From the NCBI RefSeq assembly GCF_026153295.1, contig NZ_CP110615.1, positions 310,001-374,000 of the forward strand: 64,000 nt of DNA, in the 5' to 3' direction. The position numbers and the translations under genes were made by a program. This DNA comes from Rhodococcus antarcticus. GTDB lineage: Bacteria; Actinomycetota; Actinomycetes; Mycobacteriales; Mycobacteriaceae. The notes beneath the pieces are model-generated. The model did no database searches, was not told where the DNA came from, and saw only the letters and a list, made by a program, of their open reading frames with translations. The first letter of the stretch is position 1. Each line of letters begins with the position of its first letter. Shown piece by piece: positions 33,667-43,136 of this stretch.

Positions 33667-35232
33667 ATGAGCCGAGCGCGCAAGACAACCCCCGGTCGGA
33701 TCCTGTTCGTCGGAGCCGGACCGGGCGACCCGGCGCTGCTCACGGTCCGTGCGCACGCCGTGCTCGCGACCACCGGCCTGGCCGTCACCGACCCGGACGT
33801 CGCGCCCGAGGTGCTGGCCCTGCTGGGGGCGGCCCTGCCCGACACCGGTCAGGGTCCCGCCACCGAGGTCCGGCCCGCCGTCGGAGATCCCGCCGAGGTG
33901 GCGAAGGTCCTCGTGGCGGAGGCGAAGGCCGGCCGCGACGTGGTCCGTCTCGTCTCCGGGGATCCGTTGACCAGCGACGCCGTGGTGGCCGAGGCCCTCG
34001 CCGTCGCCCGGACGGCCGTGGCGTTCGAGGTGGTGCCAGGCCTGCCCGCCGGTACCGCCGTCCCGACCTACGCCGGGCTCGCCCTCGGCTCCGGGCACAC
34101 CGAGGTGGACGTGCGCGGTGGGGTCGACTGGGCTGCGGTCGCCGCCGCGCCGGGTCCGCTGGTGCTGCACGCCACGGCCGAGCACCTCGCGGAGGCGGCC
34201 AGCGCCCTCGTGGAGCACGGCCTCGCCCCGCAGACCCCGGTCGCCGTGACCAGCGCCGGCACCACCTGCGACCAGCAGACCGTCGACACCACGCTCGCCG
34301 CGCTGCACGAGCTCGGCGCGGGGGCCGCGGGACCCCTCGTGCTCACCGTCGGCAAGCTCGTCGGGTCGCGCGGTCGGCTCTCCTGGTGGGAGAACCGGGC
34401 GCTGTACGGCTGGAAGGTGCTGGTCCCCCGGACCAAGGACCAGGCCGAGGCGATGAGCGAGCGGCTCGTCGGGCACGGAGCGGTGCCCGTCGAGGTGCCC
34501 ACCATCGCGGTGGAGCCCCCGCGCAGCCCGGCGCAGATGGAGCGCGCCGTCAAGGGCCTGGTCGACGGCCGCTACCAGTGGGTGGTGTTCACCTCCACCA
34601 ACGCCGTGCGCGCGGTGTGGGAGAAGTTCGCCGAGTTCGGCCTGGACGCCAGGGCGTTCTCCGGGGTGAAGATCGCCTGCGTGGGCGAGGCGACCGCGAA
34701 CACGGTGCGCGCCTTCGGGATCAACCCCGAGCTGGTGCCCTCCGGGGAGCAGTCGAGCCTGGGTCTGCTGGCGGACTTCCCGCCCTTCGACGACGTGTTC
34801 GACCCCGTGGACCGGGTGCTGCTGCCCCGCGCCGACATCGCGACCGAGACCCTCGCCGAGGGGCTGCGCGAGCGCGGCTGGGAGATCGACGACGTGACCG
34901 CCTACCGGACCGTGCGTGCGGCCCCGCCGGAGAGCTCGACCCGCGAGATGATCAAGTCCGGCGGGTTCGACGCCGTGTGCTTCACGTCCTCGTCGACCGT
35001 GCGCAACCTGGTCGGCATCGCGGGCAAGCCGCACAGCCGCACGATCGTCGCGTGCATCGGACCCAAGACGGCCGAGACCGCGCTGGAGTTCGGCCTCCGG
35101 GTGGACGTGCAGCCGGAGTCGGCCGACGTCGCGTCGCTGGTCGAGGCCCTGGCCGAGCACGCGAGCCGGCTGCGGTCCGAAGGCGCCCTGCCGCCCCCCC
35201 GCAAGAAGGTGCGACGGCCCGCCCGTGCGTGA
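33667..35232 (+). CDS. hemD: Bifunctional uroporphyrinogen-III C-methyltransferase / uroporphyrinogen-III synthase
   Basis: A 521-residue fusion. Residues 10-240 form a tetrapyrrole-methylase domain (LFVGAGPGDPALLTVRA, LVSGDPL, VVPGLPAGTAVPTYAGL), and residues 250-505 form the uroporphyrinogen-III synthase domain (WKVLVPRTKDQAEAMSERL, VFTSTNAVRAVWEKF, VCFTSSSTVRNLVG, CIGPKTAETA). The second makes the ring III isomer for haem; the first would start sirohaem and cobalamin synthesis. The methylase half is diverged from CysG (for example, the AGIT-type ends are altered), as in other actinobacterial fusions, so its activity is less certain. A 64-bp gap separates it from hemC. The tail is basic (PRKKVRRPARA). 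Confidence 0.92.
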   Translation: MSRARKTTPGRILFVGAGPGDPALLTVRAHAVLATTGLAVTDPDVAPEVLALLGAALPDTGQGPATEVRPAVGDPAEVAKVLVAEAKAGRDVVRLVSGDPLTSDAVVAEALAVARTAVAFEVVPGLPAGTAVPTYAGLALGSGHTEVDVRGGVDWAAVAAAPGPLVLHATAEHLAEAASALVEHGLAPQTPVAVTSAGTTCDQQTVDTTLAALHELGAGAAGPLVLTVGKLVGSRGRLSWWENRALYGWKVLVPRTKDQAEAMSERLVGHGAVPVEVPTIAVEPPRSPAQMERAVKGLVDGRYQWVVFTSTNAVRAVWEKFAEFGLDARAFSGVKIACVGEATANTVRAFGINPELVPSGEQSSLGLLADFPPFDDVFDPVDRVLLPRADIATETLAEGLRERGWEIDDVTAYRTVRAAPPESSTREMIKSGGFDAVCFTSSSTVRNLVGIAGKPHSRTIVACIGPKTAETALEFGLRVDVQPESADVASLVEALAEHASRLRSEGALPPPRKKVRRPARA

Positions 35233-35280
35233 AGGTCGGGGACAGGTGCCCCACCGCCAACCACGACCCCGGGAGGTCTG

Positions 35281-36252
35281 ATGGTCCCGATCAAGCGTCC
35301 CCGTCGGCTCCGAGCCACCCCGGCCCTGCGTCGTCTCGTCGCCGAGACGTCCCTGGAGCCCCGGCACCTGGTGCTGCCGATGTTCGTGGCGGAGGGGATC
35401 TCCGAGCCGCGACCGATCACGTCCATGCCGGGGGTGGTCCAGCACACGCCGGACTCGCTGCGCGCGGCGGCCGTCGAGGCCGTGGCTGCGGGCGTCGGCG
35501 GTCTGATGATCTTCGGGGTCCCCGAGACCAGGGACGCCACCGGCACCGGTGCGACCGACCCGGACGGCATCCTCAACGTGGGCCTGAGGCTGCTGCGCGA
35601 CGAGCTCGGTGACGACACGGTGCTGATGGCCGACACCTGCCTGGACGAGTTCACCGACCACGGCCACTGCGGTGTCCTGGCGGCCGACGGCTCGGTGGAC
35701 AACGACGCGACGCTGGAGCGCTACGTCGACATGGCGCTGGTGCAGGCCGGGTGCGGGGCACACCTGCTGGGCCCCAGCGGGATGATGGACGGACAGGTGG
35801 CGGCGATCCGCACCGGCCTGGACGCCGCGGGCCTCGAGCGAACCGGGATCCTGGCCTACTCCGCGAAGTACGCCAGCGCGTTCTACGGGCCCTTCCGCGA
35901 GGCCGTCGGCTCCACCCTGCGCGGGGACCGCAAGACCTACCAGCAGGATCCGGCCAACCGACGCGAGAGCCTGCACGAGGTGGACCTCGACCTGGCCGAG
36001 GGTGCGGACATGGTGATGGTGAAGCCTGCGATGGCCTACCTCGACGTGCTGCGGGAGGTGGCCGACCGCTCGCCGGTCCCGGTGGCCGCGTACCAGGTGA
36101 GCGGCGAGTACGCGATGATCACCGCGGCGGCGCAGAACGGCTGGATCGACCGTGACCGCGCGGTGCTGGAGAGCCTGACGGGCATCCGCCGCGCGGGTGC
36201 GGACGTGGTGCTGACCTACTGGGCCACCGAGGTCGCGGGCTGGGTCCGCTGA
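35281..36252 (+). CDS. hemB: Delta-aminolevulinic acid dehydratase HemB
   Basis: Condenses two 5-aminolevulinates to porphobilinogen. The 323-residue product carries both active-site lysines, Lys196 ([14 protein letters not shown]) and the Schiff-base Lys248 ([12 protein letters not shown]). The metal-site region reads [14 protein letters not shown]: Cys120 and Cys130 are kept, but the middle Cys of the zinc-type site is Asp122, so metal use may lie between the zinc and magnesium types. GGGAGG stands six bases before the ATG. It is last of the rex-hemACDB group; the 48-bp gap after hemD contains only this ribosome-binding site. Confidence 0.96.
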   Translation: MVPIKRPRRLRATPALRRLVAETSLEPRHLVLPMFVAEGISEPRPITSMPGVVQHTPDSLRAAAVEAVAAGVGGLMIFGVPETRDATGTGATDPDGILNVGLRLLRDELGDDTVLMADTCLDEFTDHGHCGVLAADGSVDNDATLERYVDMALVQAGCGAHLLGPSGMMDGQVAAIRTGLDAAGLERTGILAYSAKYASAFYGPFREAVGSTLRGDRKTYQQDPANRRESLHEVDLDLAEGADMVMVKPAMAYLDVLREVADRSPVPVAAYQVSGEYAMITAAAQNGWIDRDRAVLESLTGIRRAGADVVLTYWATEVAGWVR

Positions 36253-36295
36253 GCGGTCGGTCGTGACGCCGGGGCGCTCCGTCTAGGTTGGTGGC

Positions 36296-36922
36296 GTGAC
36301 GACACCACGAGGCTCCGACGACCAGGGCTGGGGCCAGCAGCCCCTCGGTGGTCAGCCGGACCAGGGCTGGGGCCAGCAGCCCCACGGTGGTCAGCCGGAC
36401 CAGGGCTGGGCCCGGCAGCCCCACGGGTACGGCGGCATGGCCCCGATGCCCGGGGGCACCCCGCCGCCGGTCGTGCGCCCGAGCGAGGTCTCCACGGCGT
36501 TCTGGCTGTGGGTGGCCAACATGGTGGTCAGTCTCGCGGGCAGCGTGGTGGCGTTCGCCACGATCGGCGACACGGTGCGGGCCCAGCTGGCCGACCAGGT
36601 GCGTGCCGATCCGAGCCTGAACCAGGCCGACGTCGAGACGATCATCCGGGTCGGGGTCGTGGTCGGAGTGGTCTTCGCGCTGCTGTTCGTCGCGCTGCAG
36701 CTGTTCTTCGTGTTCAGGATGCGCAGCGGGCGCAGCTGGGCCCGGATCGTGCTGACGGTGCTCGGGGGACTCTCGGTCCTGCTGACCGTCGCGGGCCTGG
36801 GCAGCGCCAGCATCGTGGACGCCGGCTTCGGCCTCGTCGGTGCCATCCTCATCGTCGCGGCCATCATCTACATGTTCACCGGCGGTGCGCGGGACTACTT
36901 CGCCCCGCGGCCGAAGTACTGA
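36296..36922 (+). CDS. Gln/Gly/Trp-repeat membrane protein
   Basis: A 208-residue protein. The N-terminal 45 residues are repeats of DQGWGQQPHGGQP, a Pro-rich linker follows, and then four hydrophobic segments (about 65-87, 119-142, 152-172 and 178-196) separated by a short loop predicted outside (TVRAQLADQVRADPSLNQADVETI). Many actinobacterial membrane proteins have such Q/G/P-rich leaders. Function is unknown; the position between hemB and hemL recalls the Rv0513/Rv0514 membrane proteins. TAGGTT ends six bases before the GTG, so the transcript may be leaderless and separate from hemB. Confidence 0.75.
   Translation: MTTPRGSDDQGWGQQPLGGQPDQGWGQQPHGGQPDQGWARQPHGYGGMAPMPGGTPPPVVRPSEVSTAFWLWVANMVVSLAGSVVAFATIGDTVRAQLADQVRADPSLNQADVETIIRVGVVVGVVFALLFVALQLFFVFRMRSGRSWARIVLTVLGGLSVLLTVAGLGSASIVDAGFGLVGAILIVAAIIYMFTGGARDYFAPRPKY
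36320..36432 (+). repeat. 39-bp repeats encoding DQGWGQQPHGGQP
   Basis: Two complete 39-bp units (36320-36358 and 36359-36397) differing at one base, then a third, degenerate and shortened unit. All are in frame in the membrane protein gene. Confidence 0.9.
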
Positions 36923-36925
36923 GCC

Positions 36926-37375
36926 GTGACCGGTGCGGACGGCGGCAACCCACGGCCCCGGCAGGTCAGCGCCGGGTACTGGATGTTCGTGCTCAGCGGG
37001 GTCGCGCTCGTCCTGCTCGGCCTCTACGCCCTGCTGCTGCCGCACGACACCGTCCGGCAGGCCCTGCGCGACCGCGGGGTCGCCGAGGACGTCATCAGCT
37101 CCGCGCTGCAGCTCCTGGTGGTGCAGGGCGCCACCTCGGTGCTCGGCGGGCTGGTGGTCGGCTTCCTGGCCGCCGGCGTGCGCCGGGGTGACCCGCGCTT
37201 CCGGCGCGCAGAGGTCGCGGTGTCCGCGCTGCTCGTGATCCTGCAGCTCGGGTCCTTCGTGCTCGGCCTCGGCGGCACGCCGCTCGTGGCGATCGCCCTG
37301 ATCGCTGCGTGCGTCCTGGTGTTCCTGCCCTCGACCGCGGCCTGGTTCACCCCGGCGGAGCCCGCCGCGACGTGA
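36926..37375 (+). CDS. Small membrane protein, four predicted helices
   Basis: A 149-residue hydrophobic protein (segments at about 17-40, 62-83, 95-115 and 117-138) with a polar loop DTVRQALRDRGVAEDVISSAL after the first helix. This resembles the preceding protein's loop, so the two genes may be distant paralogues. No enzyme motif. It starts 3 bp after the upstream stop and overlaps the next gene by 4 bp. Function unknown. Confidence 0.7.
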   Translation: MTGADGGNPRPRQVSAGYWMFVLSGVALVLLGLYALLLPHDTVRQALRDRGVAEDVISSALQLLVVQGATSVLGGLVVGFLAAGVRRGDPRFRRAEVAVSALLVILQLGSFVLGLGGTPLVAIALIAACVLVFLPSTAAWFTPAEPAAT

Positions 37376-37833
37376 CCGCGTCCCAGCCGCTGCTCGTCGA
37401 GCCGGGCGCGCGGTGGCGCTCGCTGGTGTGGGGTCCCGCGCTCTGCCTGGCCGGAGGGGTGCTCGAGGCGGTGCGCGGGTTGCCGGTGCACGTCCTGGGC
37501 TGGGTCGGTGCGGCCGTGCTCCTGACCGCCGTGACCTCGTTGCAGGTGCTGGGCGCGCGGCGGCACAGCACCGTCGAGCTCACCACCAACCACCTGCGCC
37601 AGGGGGCAGAGGTCCTCGAGCTGGCGTCCGTCGCCGAGGTGCTGGCCGCCGATCCCGACGGTCGGGCGAGCTGGCAGATGGCCCGCGCGCTGGGGGAGAC
37701 GCCGACGGTTCCTCGGCGCCGCACCGGGATCGGACTCCGGCTGCGGGACGGGCGGACCGTCCAGGCCTGGGCACGGGACGACGAGGCCCTGCGCGCGGCA
37801 CTGGTCGCCACCGTGCCCGGCCCTCGCACCTAG
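37372..37833 (+). CDS. Small membrane protein with two helices and a polar C-terminal domain
   Basis: 153 residues. Two hydrophobic segments close to the N-terminus (about 18-36 and 40-60) are followed by a compact beta-rich domain ([28 protein letters not shown], then [31 protein letters not shown]). This looks like the PH-like domain of many actinobacterial membrane proteins (DUF3093-like). Function is unknown. It is translationally coupled to the preceding gene (GTGA overlap). The 175 bp between it and hemL hold a possible hemL -10 (GACACT, seven bases before the GTG) and nothing else recognisable. Confidence 0.68.
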   Translation: MTASQPLLVEPGARWRSLVWGPALCLAGGVLEAVRGLPVHVLGWVGAAVLLTAVTSLQVLGARRHSTVELTTNHLRQGAEVLELASVAEVLAADPDGRASWQMARALGETPTVPRRRTGIGLRLRDGRTVQAWARDDEALRAALVATVPGPRT

Positions 37834-38008
37834 CCGGTTCCCGGCCTCCGGCCTGCCTCGACCCGGTGGAAGATCGACCTGCGCAACCCCGCGGGGGTGG
37901 CGCACACCCGCCGCGCGGTCGTCACGCGACCGACACGTCGGACCGACGTGGGCAGGGTCTCGCGCCCCCACACCACGAGCACTCGCCGGGGCTGGGACAC
38001 TGGTCTGC

Positions 38009-39352
38009 GTGACGACGACAACGGGTAGTACGACGGGTGCGCGCAGCGAGGCCGCCCCGACCTCCGCCGCGCTGTTCGCCCGGGCCAGCGAGGTCACCCC
38101 AGGCGGGGTGAACTCGCCCGTCCGGGCCTTCCGCTCGGTCGGGGGCACACCCCGGTTCATGGTGTCGGGCTCCGGCCCGTGGCTCACCGACGCCGACGGC
38201 CACCGCTACGTCGACCTCATCTCCTCGTGGGGGCCGATGATCCTGGGTCACGCGCACCCGGCGGTCGTCGAGGCCATCCGCACCGCCGCCGGCAAGGGGC
38301 TCAGCTTCGGGACGCCCACCGAGGGCGAGATCGAGCTGGCGGAGGAGATCATCCGTCGCGTCGAGCCCGTCGAGCAGGTGCGCCTGGTGAACTCCGGCAC
38401 CGAGGCCTGCATGAGCGCGGTGCGCCTGGCGCGCGGGTTCACCGGCCGCACCGTGGTCGTCAAGTTCGCCGGGTGCTACCACGGTCACGTGGACGCGCTG
38501 CTGGTCGAGGCCGGTTCCGGGGTCGCCACCCTGGGTCTGCCCTCGACCCCCGGGGTCACCGGTGCGCAGGCCGCCAACACGGTGGTGCTGCCCTACAACG
38601 ACCTCGACGCCGTGGCCGCCCTGTTCGCCGAGCGGGGCCACGAGATCGCCTGCGTCATCACCGAGGCCGCCGCCGGGAACATGGGTGCGGTGCCGCCCGC
38701 TCCGGGCTTCAACGCCGGGCTCGCGCGGCTGTGCACCGAGAACGGCGCGCTGCTCATCATGGACGAGGTGATGACGGGCTTCCGCGTCTCCGCGGCCGGC
38801 TGGTACGGCCTGGACGGGGTGGCGGGCGACCTCTACACCTTCGGCAAGGTGATGTCGGGCGGGCTGCCCGCCGCGGCGTTCGGCGGGCGGGCCGACGTCA
38901 TGGCGCACCTCGCTCCGAACGGGCCCGTGTACCAGGCGGGCACGCTGAGCGGGAACCCCGTCGCCGTGGCCGCGGGGCTCACCACGCTGCGGCACGCCGA
39001 CGCCGCCGTGTACGCGGCGCTGGACGCCAACGCCGACCGGCTCGCGGGGCTCATCGGTGACGCACTGGCCGCCGAGGGCGTGGTGCACCACGTGCAGCGC
39101 GCCGGCAGCATGCTCAACCCGGTGTTCGCCGCCGGGGCCGTCACCGACTACGAGGGGGCGAAGGCGGCGCAGACCTGGCGCTTCCCGGCCTTCTTCCACG
39201 CCCTGCTCGACCACGGGGTGTACGCGCCGCCGAGCGCGTTCGAGGCGTGGTTCATCTCCGCCGCGCTCGACGACGAGGCCTTCGACGTCGTCGCGGCTGC
39301 CCTGCCGCACGCGGCCCGCGCGGCGGCGCAGGCGCAGGAGACGCGGTCGTGA
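38009..39352 (+). CDS. hemL: Glutamate-1-semialdehyde 2,1-aminomutase HemL
   Basis: PLP-dependent conversion of glutamate-1-semialdehyde to 5-aminolevulinate, the step following HemA. The 447-residue class III aminotransferase has [43 protein letters not shown], the PLP-ring Asp in [12 protein letters not shown] and the Schiff-base Lys280 in [14 protein letters not shown] at 38009 is the first start in the frame near the conserved sequence; the 20-residue Thr/Ala-rich leader is not conserved. It overlaps the next gene by 4 bp, tying haem synthesis to the cytochrome c genes, as in the Rv0524-Rv0529 order. Confidence 0.96.
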   Translation: MTTTTGSTTGARSEAAPTSAALFARASEVTPGGVNSPVRAFRSVGGTPRFMVSGSGPWLTDADGHRYVDLISSWGPMILGHAHPAVVEAIRTAAGKGLSFGTPTEGEIELAEEIIRRVEPVEQVRLVNSGTEACMSAVRLARGFTGRTVVVKFAGCYHGHVDALLVEAGSGVATLGLPSTPGVTGAQAANTVVLPYNDLDAVAALFAERGHEIACVITEAAAGNMGAVPPAPGFNAGLARLCTENGALLIMDEVMTGFRVSAAGWYGLDGVAGDLYTFGKVMSGGLPAAAFGGRADVMAHLAPNGPVYQAGTLSGNPVAVAAGLTTLRHADAAVYAALDANADRLAGLIGDALAAEGVVHHVQRAGSMLNPVFAAGAVTDYEGAKAAQTWRFPAFFHALLDHGVYAPPSAFEAWFISAALDDEAFDVVAAALPHAARAAAQAQETRS

Positions 39353-39984
39353 GCGGGCCCGCCACCGTCGTGCACATGCTGCGCCACGGCGAGGTGCACA
39401 ACCCGGACGGGATCCTCTACGGACGGTTGCCCGGGTTCCGGCTCTCCGACGTCGGCGTGGCCCAGGCGCGGGCCGTCGGCACCGCCCTGTCCGACCACGA
39501 CATCACCCACGTGGTGGCCTCGCCGCTGCAGCGCGCGCAGGAGACCGCGGATCCGATCGCGGCCCCGCACGGGCTCACCCTCGCCACCGACGACGACCTC
39601 ATCGAGGCGGGCAACCAGTTCGAGGGCCTGCGGGTGGCCGTGGGCGACGGCGCGCTGACCCGGCCGCGCCACTGGGCCAAGCTCCGCGACCCGTTCACCC
39701 CCTCCTGGGGCGAGCCCTACCTGCAGATCGCGCACCGGATGATGGCCGCCGCGCAGCGCGCCCGCGAGGCCGCCGAGGGCCACGAGGCCGTGTGCGTCAG
39801 CCACCAGCTCCCGGTCTGGACGCTGCGGCGGTTCCTGCAGGGCCAGCGGCTGTGGCACGACCCGCGTCGTCGCCAGTGCGGCCTCGCGTCGCTGACCAGC
39901 CTGGTGTTCTCCGGCACCGAGCTCGTGGACGTCGTGTACTCGGAGCCGGCGGGGGCGTCCGACCCGCGGATCACGGGCGCATGA
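39349..39984 (+). CDS. Histidine phosphatase family protein
   Basis: A 211-residue phosphoglycerate-mutase-like protein: [24 protein letters not shown] (phosphohistidine His), [14 protein letters not shown] and [16 protein letters not shown] (second His). It is a phosphatase of unknown substrate, not a glycolytic mutase. It corresponds to Rv0525, which also sits between hemL and the cytochrome c biogenesis genes. It overlaps both neighbours by 4 bp, so co-translation with them is likely. Confidence 0.87.
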   Translation: MSGPATVVHMLRHGEVHNPDGILYGRLPGFRLSDVGVAQARAVGTALSDHDITHVVASPLQRAQETADPIAAPHGLTLATDDDLIEAGNQFEGLRVAVGDGALTRPRHWAKLRDPFTPSWGEPYLQIAHRMMAAAQRAREAAEGHEAVCVSHQLPVWTLRRFLQGQRLWHDPRRRQCGLASLTSLVFSGTELVDVVYSEPAGASDPRITGA

Positions 39985-40634
39985 GGGCCCGCCTGGCCGT
40001 CGGGGTCCTCGCGGCCGCGCTGGTCCTCTCCGGCTGCAGCTCGGGCTCCGACGCCGTGGTCCAGGGCGGGAGCTTCCAGTTCGTCTCGCCCGGTGGGAAG
40101 ACCGAGATCAGCTACGACCCGCCGAGCAGCCGCGGCACCATCGGGACACTGTCCGGTCCCGACCTGCTCGACCCCACCCGGTCCGTCTCCGTGGACGACT
40201 TCGCGGGCCAGGTGGTGGTGCTCAACATCTGGGGCCAGTGGTGCGCACCGTGCCGGGTCGAGACCCCGGAGCTGGAGGACGTCTACACCGCGACCCAGGC
40301 GTCCGGCGTCGCGTTCCTCGGCCTCAACGTCAAGGACCCCAACATCTCCGCCCCGCAGGACTACGTCCGCGACACCGGCATCACCTACCCGTCGATCTGG
40401 GACCCGTCGTACCGGACCCTGGTCGCGCTGGGCGGCGACTTCCCCACGAGCACGACGCCGTCGACGGTGGTGCTCGACCGGGAGCACCGGGTGGCGCAGA
40501 TCTTCATCGGGAGGGTCACGGCGGCCCAGCTCCGGCCCGTCGTGGAGAGGCTGGCAGCGGAGTCCCCCGCACCGAGCCAGAGCCCGCCGACGACCGGCGC
40601 GAGCAGCACCACCGTCCCGGTGCCCACCTCGTGA
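39981..40634 (+). CDS. resA: TlpA/ResA-like thiol-disulfide lipoprotein
   Basis: A 217-residue exported thioredoxin: signal peptide with lipobox VLSGC (Cys19), then a redoxin domain with NIWGQWCAPCRVETP (Cys88 and Cys91) and the cis-Pro loop TTPSTVVLDREHRVA. It should reduce the apocytochrome c CXXCH disulfide outside the membrane, receiving electrons from CcdA encoded next. A Ser/Pro/Thr tail follows. The ATG overlaps the preceding stop; counterpart of Rv0526. Confidence 0.9.
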   Translation: MRARLAVGVLAAALVLSGCSSGSDAVVQGGSFQFVSPGGKTEISYDPPSSRGTIGTLSGPDLLDPTRSVSVDDFAGQVVVLNIWGQWCAPCRVETPELEDVYTATQASGVAFLGLNVKDPNISAPQDYVRDTGITYPSIWDPSYRTLVALGGDFPTSTTPSTVVLDREHRVAQIFIGRVTAAQLRPVVERLAAESPAPSQSPPTTGASSTTVPVPTS

Positions 40635-41449
40635 GTGCCGCGCAGGGCGTCCTCGCACAGGGGGTGGGGGAGGCGTTCCAGACCACGGCCATCTCCGGCC
40701 CGCTGCTGCTGGCGCTCGGTGCGAGCGTGCTGGCCGGGGCCGTCTCCTTCGCCTCCCCGTGCGTGGTGCCACTGGTGCCCGGCTACCTCTCCTACCTGGC
40801 CGGGGTGGTCGGGGCCGACGCCCCCGCCGTCACCGCCGCCGAGGCGGGCACCCGGCGCTCCGGGCGCTGGCGGGTCGCCGGGGCCGCAGGGCTGTTCGTG
40901 GCCGGGTTCACCGTGGTGTTCAGCCTGGCCACCGTCTCCGTGCTCGGCGTCATCTCCACCCTGCGGCTGAACTCTGAGGTGCTGCAGCGGGTGGGCGGCG
41001 TGGTCACCATCGTCATGGGCCTGGTGTTCGTGGGCCTGCTGCCCGCCCTGCAGCGCGACACGCGCCCCGAGCCGCGGCGCATCCCCACCCTGATCGGTGC
41101 CCCGCTGCTGGGCGCGGTGTTCGGCCTCGGGTGGGCACCGTGCCTGGGGCCCACCCTCACCGGCGTCATCTCCCTGGCCGCGGGCACCGAGGGCACCACC
41201 GCCCTGCGCGGACTGGTGCTCGTGGTCGCCTACTGCCTGGGCCTGGGCCTGCCGTTCGTGCTGCTCGCCCTGGGCGGGACCGCCGCGCTGCGCAGCGTCG
41301 GGTGGCTGCGCCGGCACACCCGCACCATCCAGGTCACCGGGGGCGTGCTGCTCGTCGGGGTGGGGGTCGCCCTCGTCACCGGCGCGTGGGCCGAGCTCGT
41401 CGCTGCCCTGCAGACCGGCCCGATCGCGAGCACGGTGCTACCGATATGA
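40631..41449 (+). CDS. ccdA: Cytochrome c biogenesis protein CcdA
   Basis: A 272-residue membrane protein of the DsbD/CcdA family with six predicted helices. The redox cysteines are in the paired motifs FASPCVVPLVPGYLSYLAG and LGWAPCLGPTLTGVI. It carries reducing power from cytoplasmic thioredoxin across the membrane to the TlpA-like protein. GTG start overlapping the previous stop; counterpart of Rv0527. Confidence 0.93.
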   Translation: MSAAQGVLAQGVGEAFQTTAISGPLLLALGASVLAGAVSFASPCVVPLVPGYLSYLAGVVGADAPAVTAAEAGTRRSGRWRVAGAAGLFVAGFTVVFSLATVSVLGVISTLRLNSEVLQRVGGVVTIVMGLVFVGLLPALQRDTRPEPRRIPTLIGAPLLGAVFGLGWAPCLGPTLTGVISLAAGTEGTTALRGLVLVVAYCLGLGLPFVLLALGGTAALRSVGWLRRHTRTIQVTGGVLLVGVGVALVTGAWAELVAALQTGPIASTVLPI

Positions 41450-41459
41450 CGGAGGACGC

Positions 41460-43136
41460 GTGACCACGACCGACAACCGGCCGACCCCGGCACCGAAGGC
41501 TCCCGAGCCGCCCCGCCGGCCGCTCGCCGCCGTGCGCAACGCCTGGCGCGGGCTGGTCAGCATGCGCACCGCCCTGGTGCTGCTGTTCCTGCTGGCGCTG
41601 GCCTCGGTGCCGGGCGCGCTGCTGCCGCAGCGCAGCCTGAACGTGCAGAAGGTCGACGCCTACATCGTGGCGCACCCCACCTTCGGTCCGCTGATGAACC
41701 GGGTGGGGCTGTTCGAGGTGTTCGCGAGCCCCTGGTTCGCCGCGGTGTACGTGCTGCTGTTCGTCTCGCTCATCGGCTGCCTGCTGCCGCGCAGCTGGGA
41801 CCACGCGAAGAACCTGCGGGCCAGGCCCGTGCCGGCCCCCCGAAACCTCGCCCGGCTGCCCCACCACCACGAGTCCACCATCGACCTGGACGTGGACGCC
41901 GCGGCCGAGCAGGTGCAGGCCTCGCTGAGGCGCTGGCGCACCGCGCGGCACGAGGGCACCGGCGACCGGGCCGGGGAGGTCGTCATCTCCGCCGAGCGCG
42001 GCCACCTGCGGGAGTGGGGCAACCTGGTCTTCCACTTCTCCCTCGTCGGCCTGCTCATCGGCATCGGCGTCGGCAAGCTGTTCGGCTACGAGGGCCAGGT
42101 CATCGCGCTGGCCGACGGTGGACCGGCCTCGGAGTTCTGCAACACCTCCACCGCGGCCTACGACTCCTTCCGCGCCGGGCTCAACGAGGACGGCACCGGC
42201 CTCGTCCCGTTCTGCGTCAAGGTCGACACCTTCACCGCCACGTACCTGCCGAGCGGGCAGGCGAGCAGCTTCAACGCGAACGTGGAGTACCAGAGCGGGG
42301 ACGACCTCACCACGGGCACCTGGCGGCCCTACGACCTCCGGGTCAACAGCCCCCTGCGCCTGGACGGGGACCGCGTCTACCTGCTGGGCCACGGCTTCGC
42401 GCCCACGTTCACCGTCACCTACCCCGACGGCGAGACCCGCACCCAGACCCTGCAGTTCCGTCCCGAGGACGCCACGACGTTCCTCAGCTCGGGCACCCTG
42501 CGCTTCGACCCGCCGGCCGGGCTCTACCCCGACGCCGACGACCGCCGGCGGAACCAGATCGCCGTCACCGGGCTGTTCGCCCCGACGGCGAACCTCGACG
42601 GCACCATCCTCAGCTCCTCGAACCCCCAGCTGAACGACCCGCAGGTGGCCGTGGACGTGCTGCGCGGCGACGCCGGGCTCGACAGCGGCGCCCCCCAGTC
42701 GATCTTCACCCTGGACCCGAAGCTGGAGGCCAGCGGCCGGCTGGTGCGCGAAGCACGGGTCAACCTCAAGCAGGGCGAGTCCACGACGCTGTCGGACGGC
42801 ACGACGGTGCAGTTCGCCTCCGTCACCCAGTGGGTCTCGCTGCAGACCTCGCACGACCCCGGCCAGGTGTACGTGCTGATCTTCGCCGTCACCATGACCG
42901 CAGGCCTGATGGCCTCGCTGGTGGTCAAGCGGAGGCGGGTGTGGGTACGGCTCGTGCCGGGCCCGACCGGGCCGGACGGGTCCCGCAGCCGTACCGTGGT
43001 GGAGGTGGGTGGCCTTGCGCGCACCGACCAGGCCGGCTGGGGCGAGGAGTTCGACCGGCTCACCACCACGATCGCCCCGACCACCTCCACGACCCCGAGC
43101 CCCACCCTCACCACCCCGGGAGACACGCCGCGATGA
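41460..43136 (+). CDS. resB: Cytochrome c biogenesis protein ResB
   Basis: A 558-residue System II component. An N-terminal RNAWRGLVSMRTALVLLFLLALASVPGALLPQ helix, a second helix near WFAAVYVLLFVSLIGCLLPR and a third at WGNLVFHFSLVGLLIGIGVGKLFGYEG are followed by a large outer domain (about 210-480). A last helix (VYVLIFAVTMTAGLMASLVV) leads into a cytoplasmic Thr/Pro tail. With CcsB it forms the haem export and ligation machine. GGAGG precedes the GTG at 41460 by four bases. The gene overlaps ccsB by ATGA. Confidence 0.92.
   Translation: MTTTDNRPTPAPKAPEPPRRPLAAVRNAWRGLVSMRTALVLLFLLALASVPGALLPQRSLNVQKVDAYIVAHPTFGPLMNRVGLFEVFASPWFAAVYVLLFVSLIGCLLPRSWDHAKNLRARPVPAPRNLARLPHHHESTIDLDVDAAAEQVQASLRRWRTARHEGTGDRAGEVVISAERGHLREWGNLVFHFSLVGLLIGIGVGKLFGYEGQVIALADGGPASEFCNTSTAAYDSFRAGLNEDGTGLVPFCVKVDTFTATYLPSGQASSFNANVEYQSGDDLTTGTWRPYDLRVNSPLRLDGDRVYLLGHGFAPTFTVTYPDGETRTQTLQFRPEDATTFLSSGTLRFDPPAGLYPDADDRRRNQIAVTGLFAPTANLDGTILSSSNPQLNDPQVAVDVLRGDAGLDSGAPQSIFTLDPKLEASGRLVREARVNLKQGESTTLSDGTTVQFASVTQWVSLQTSHDPGQVYVLIFAVTMTAGLMASLVVKRRRVWVRLVPGPTGPDGSRSRTVVEVGGLARTDQAGWGEEFDRLTTTIAPTTSTTPSPTLTTPGDTPR

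Noticed and set aside
33121-35976. Open frame of about 950 codons on the minus strand opposite hemC, hemD and hemB
   Set aside because: It spans three well-supported haem genes and has no recognisable domain; a shadow frame of high-GC coding sequence.
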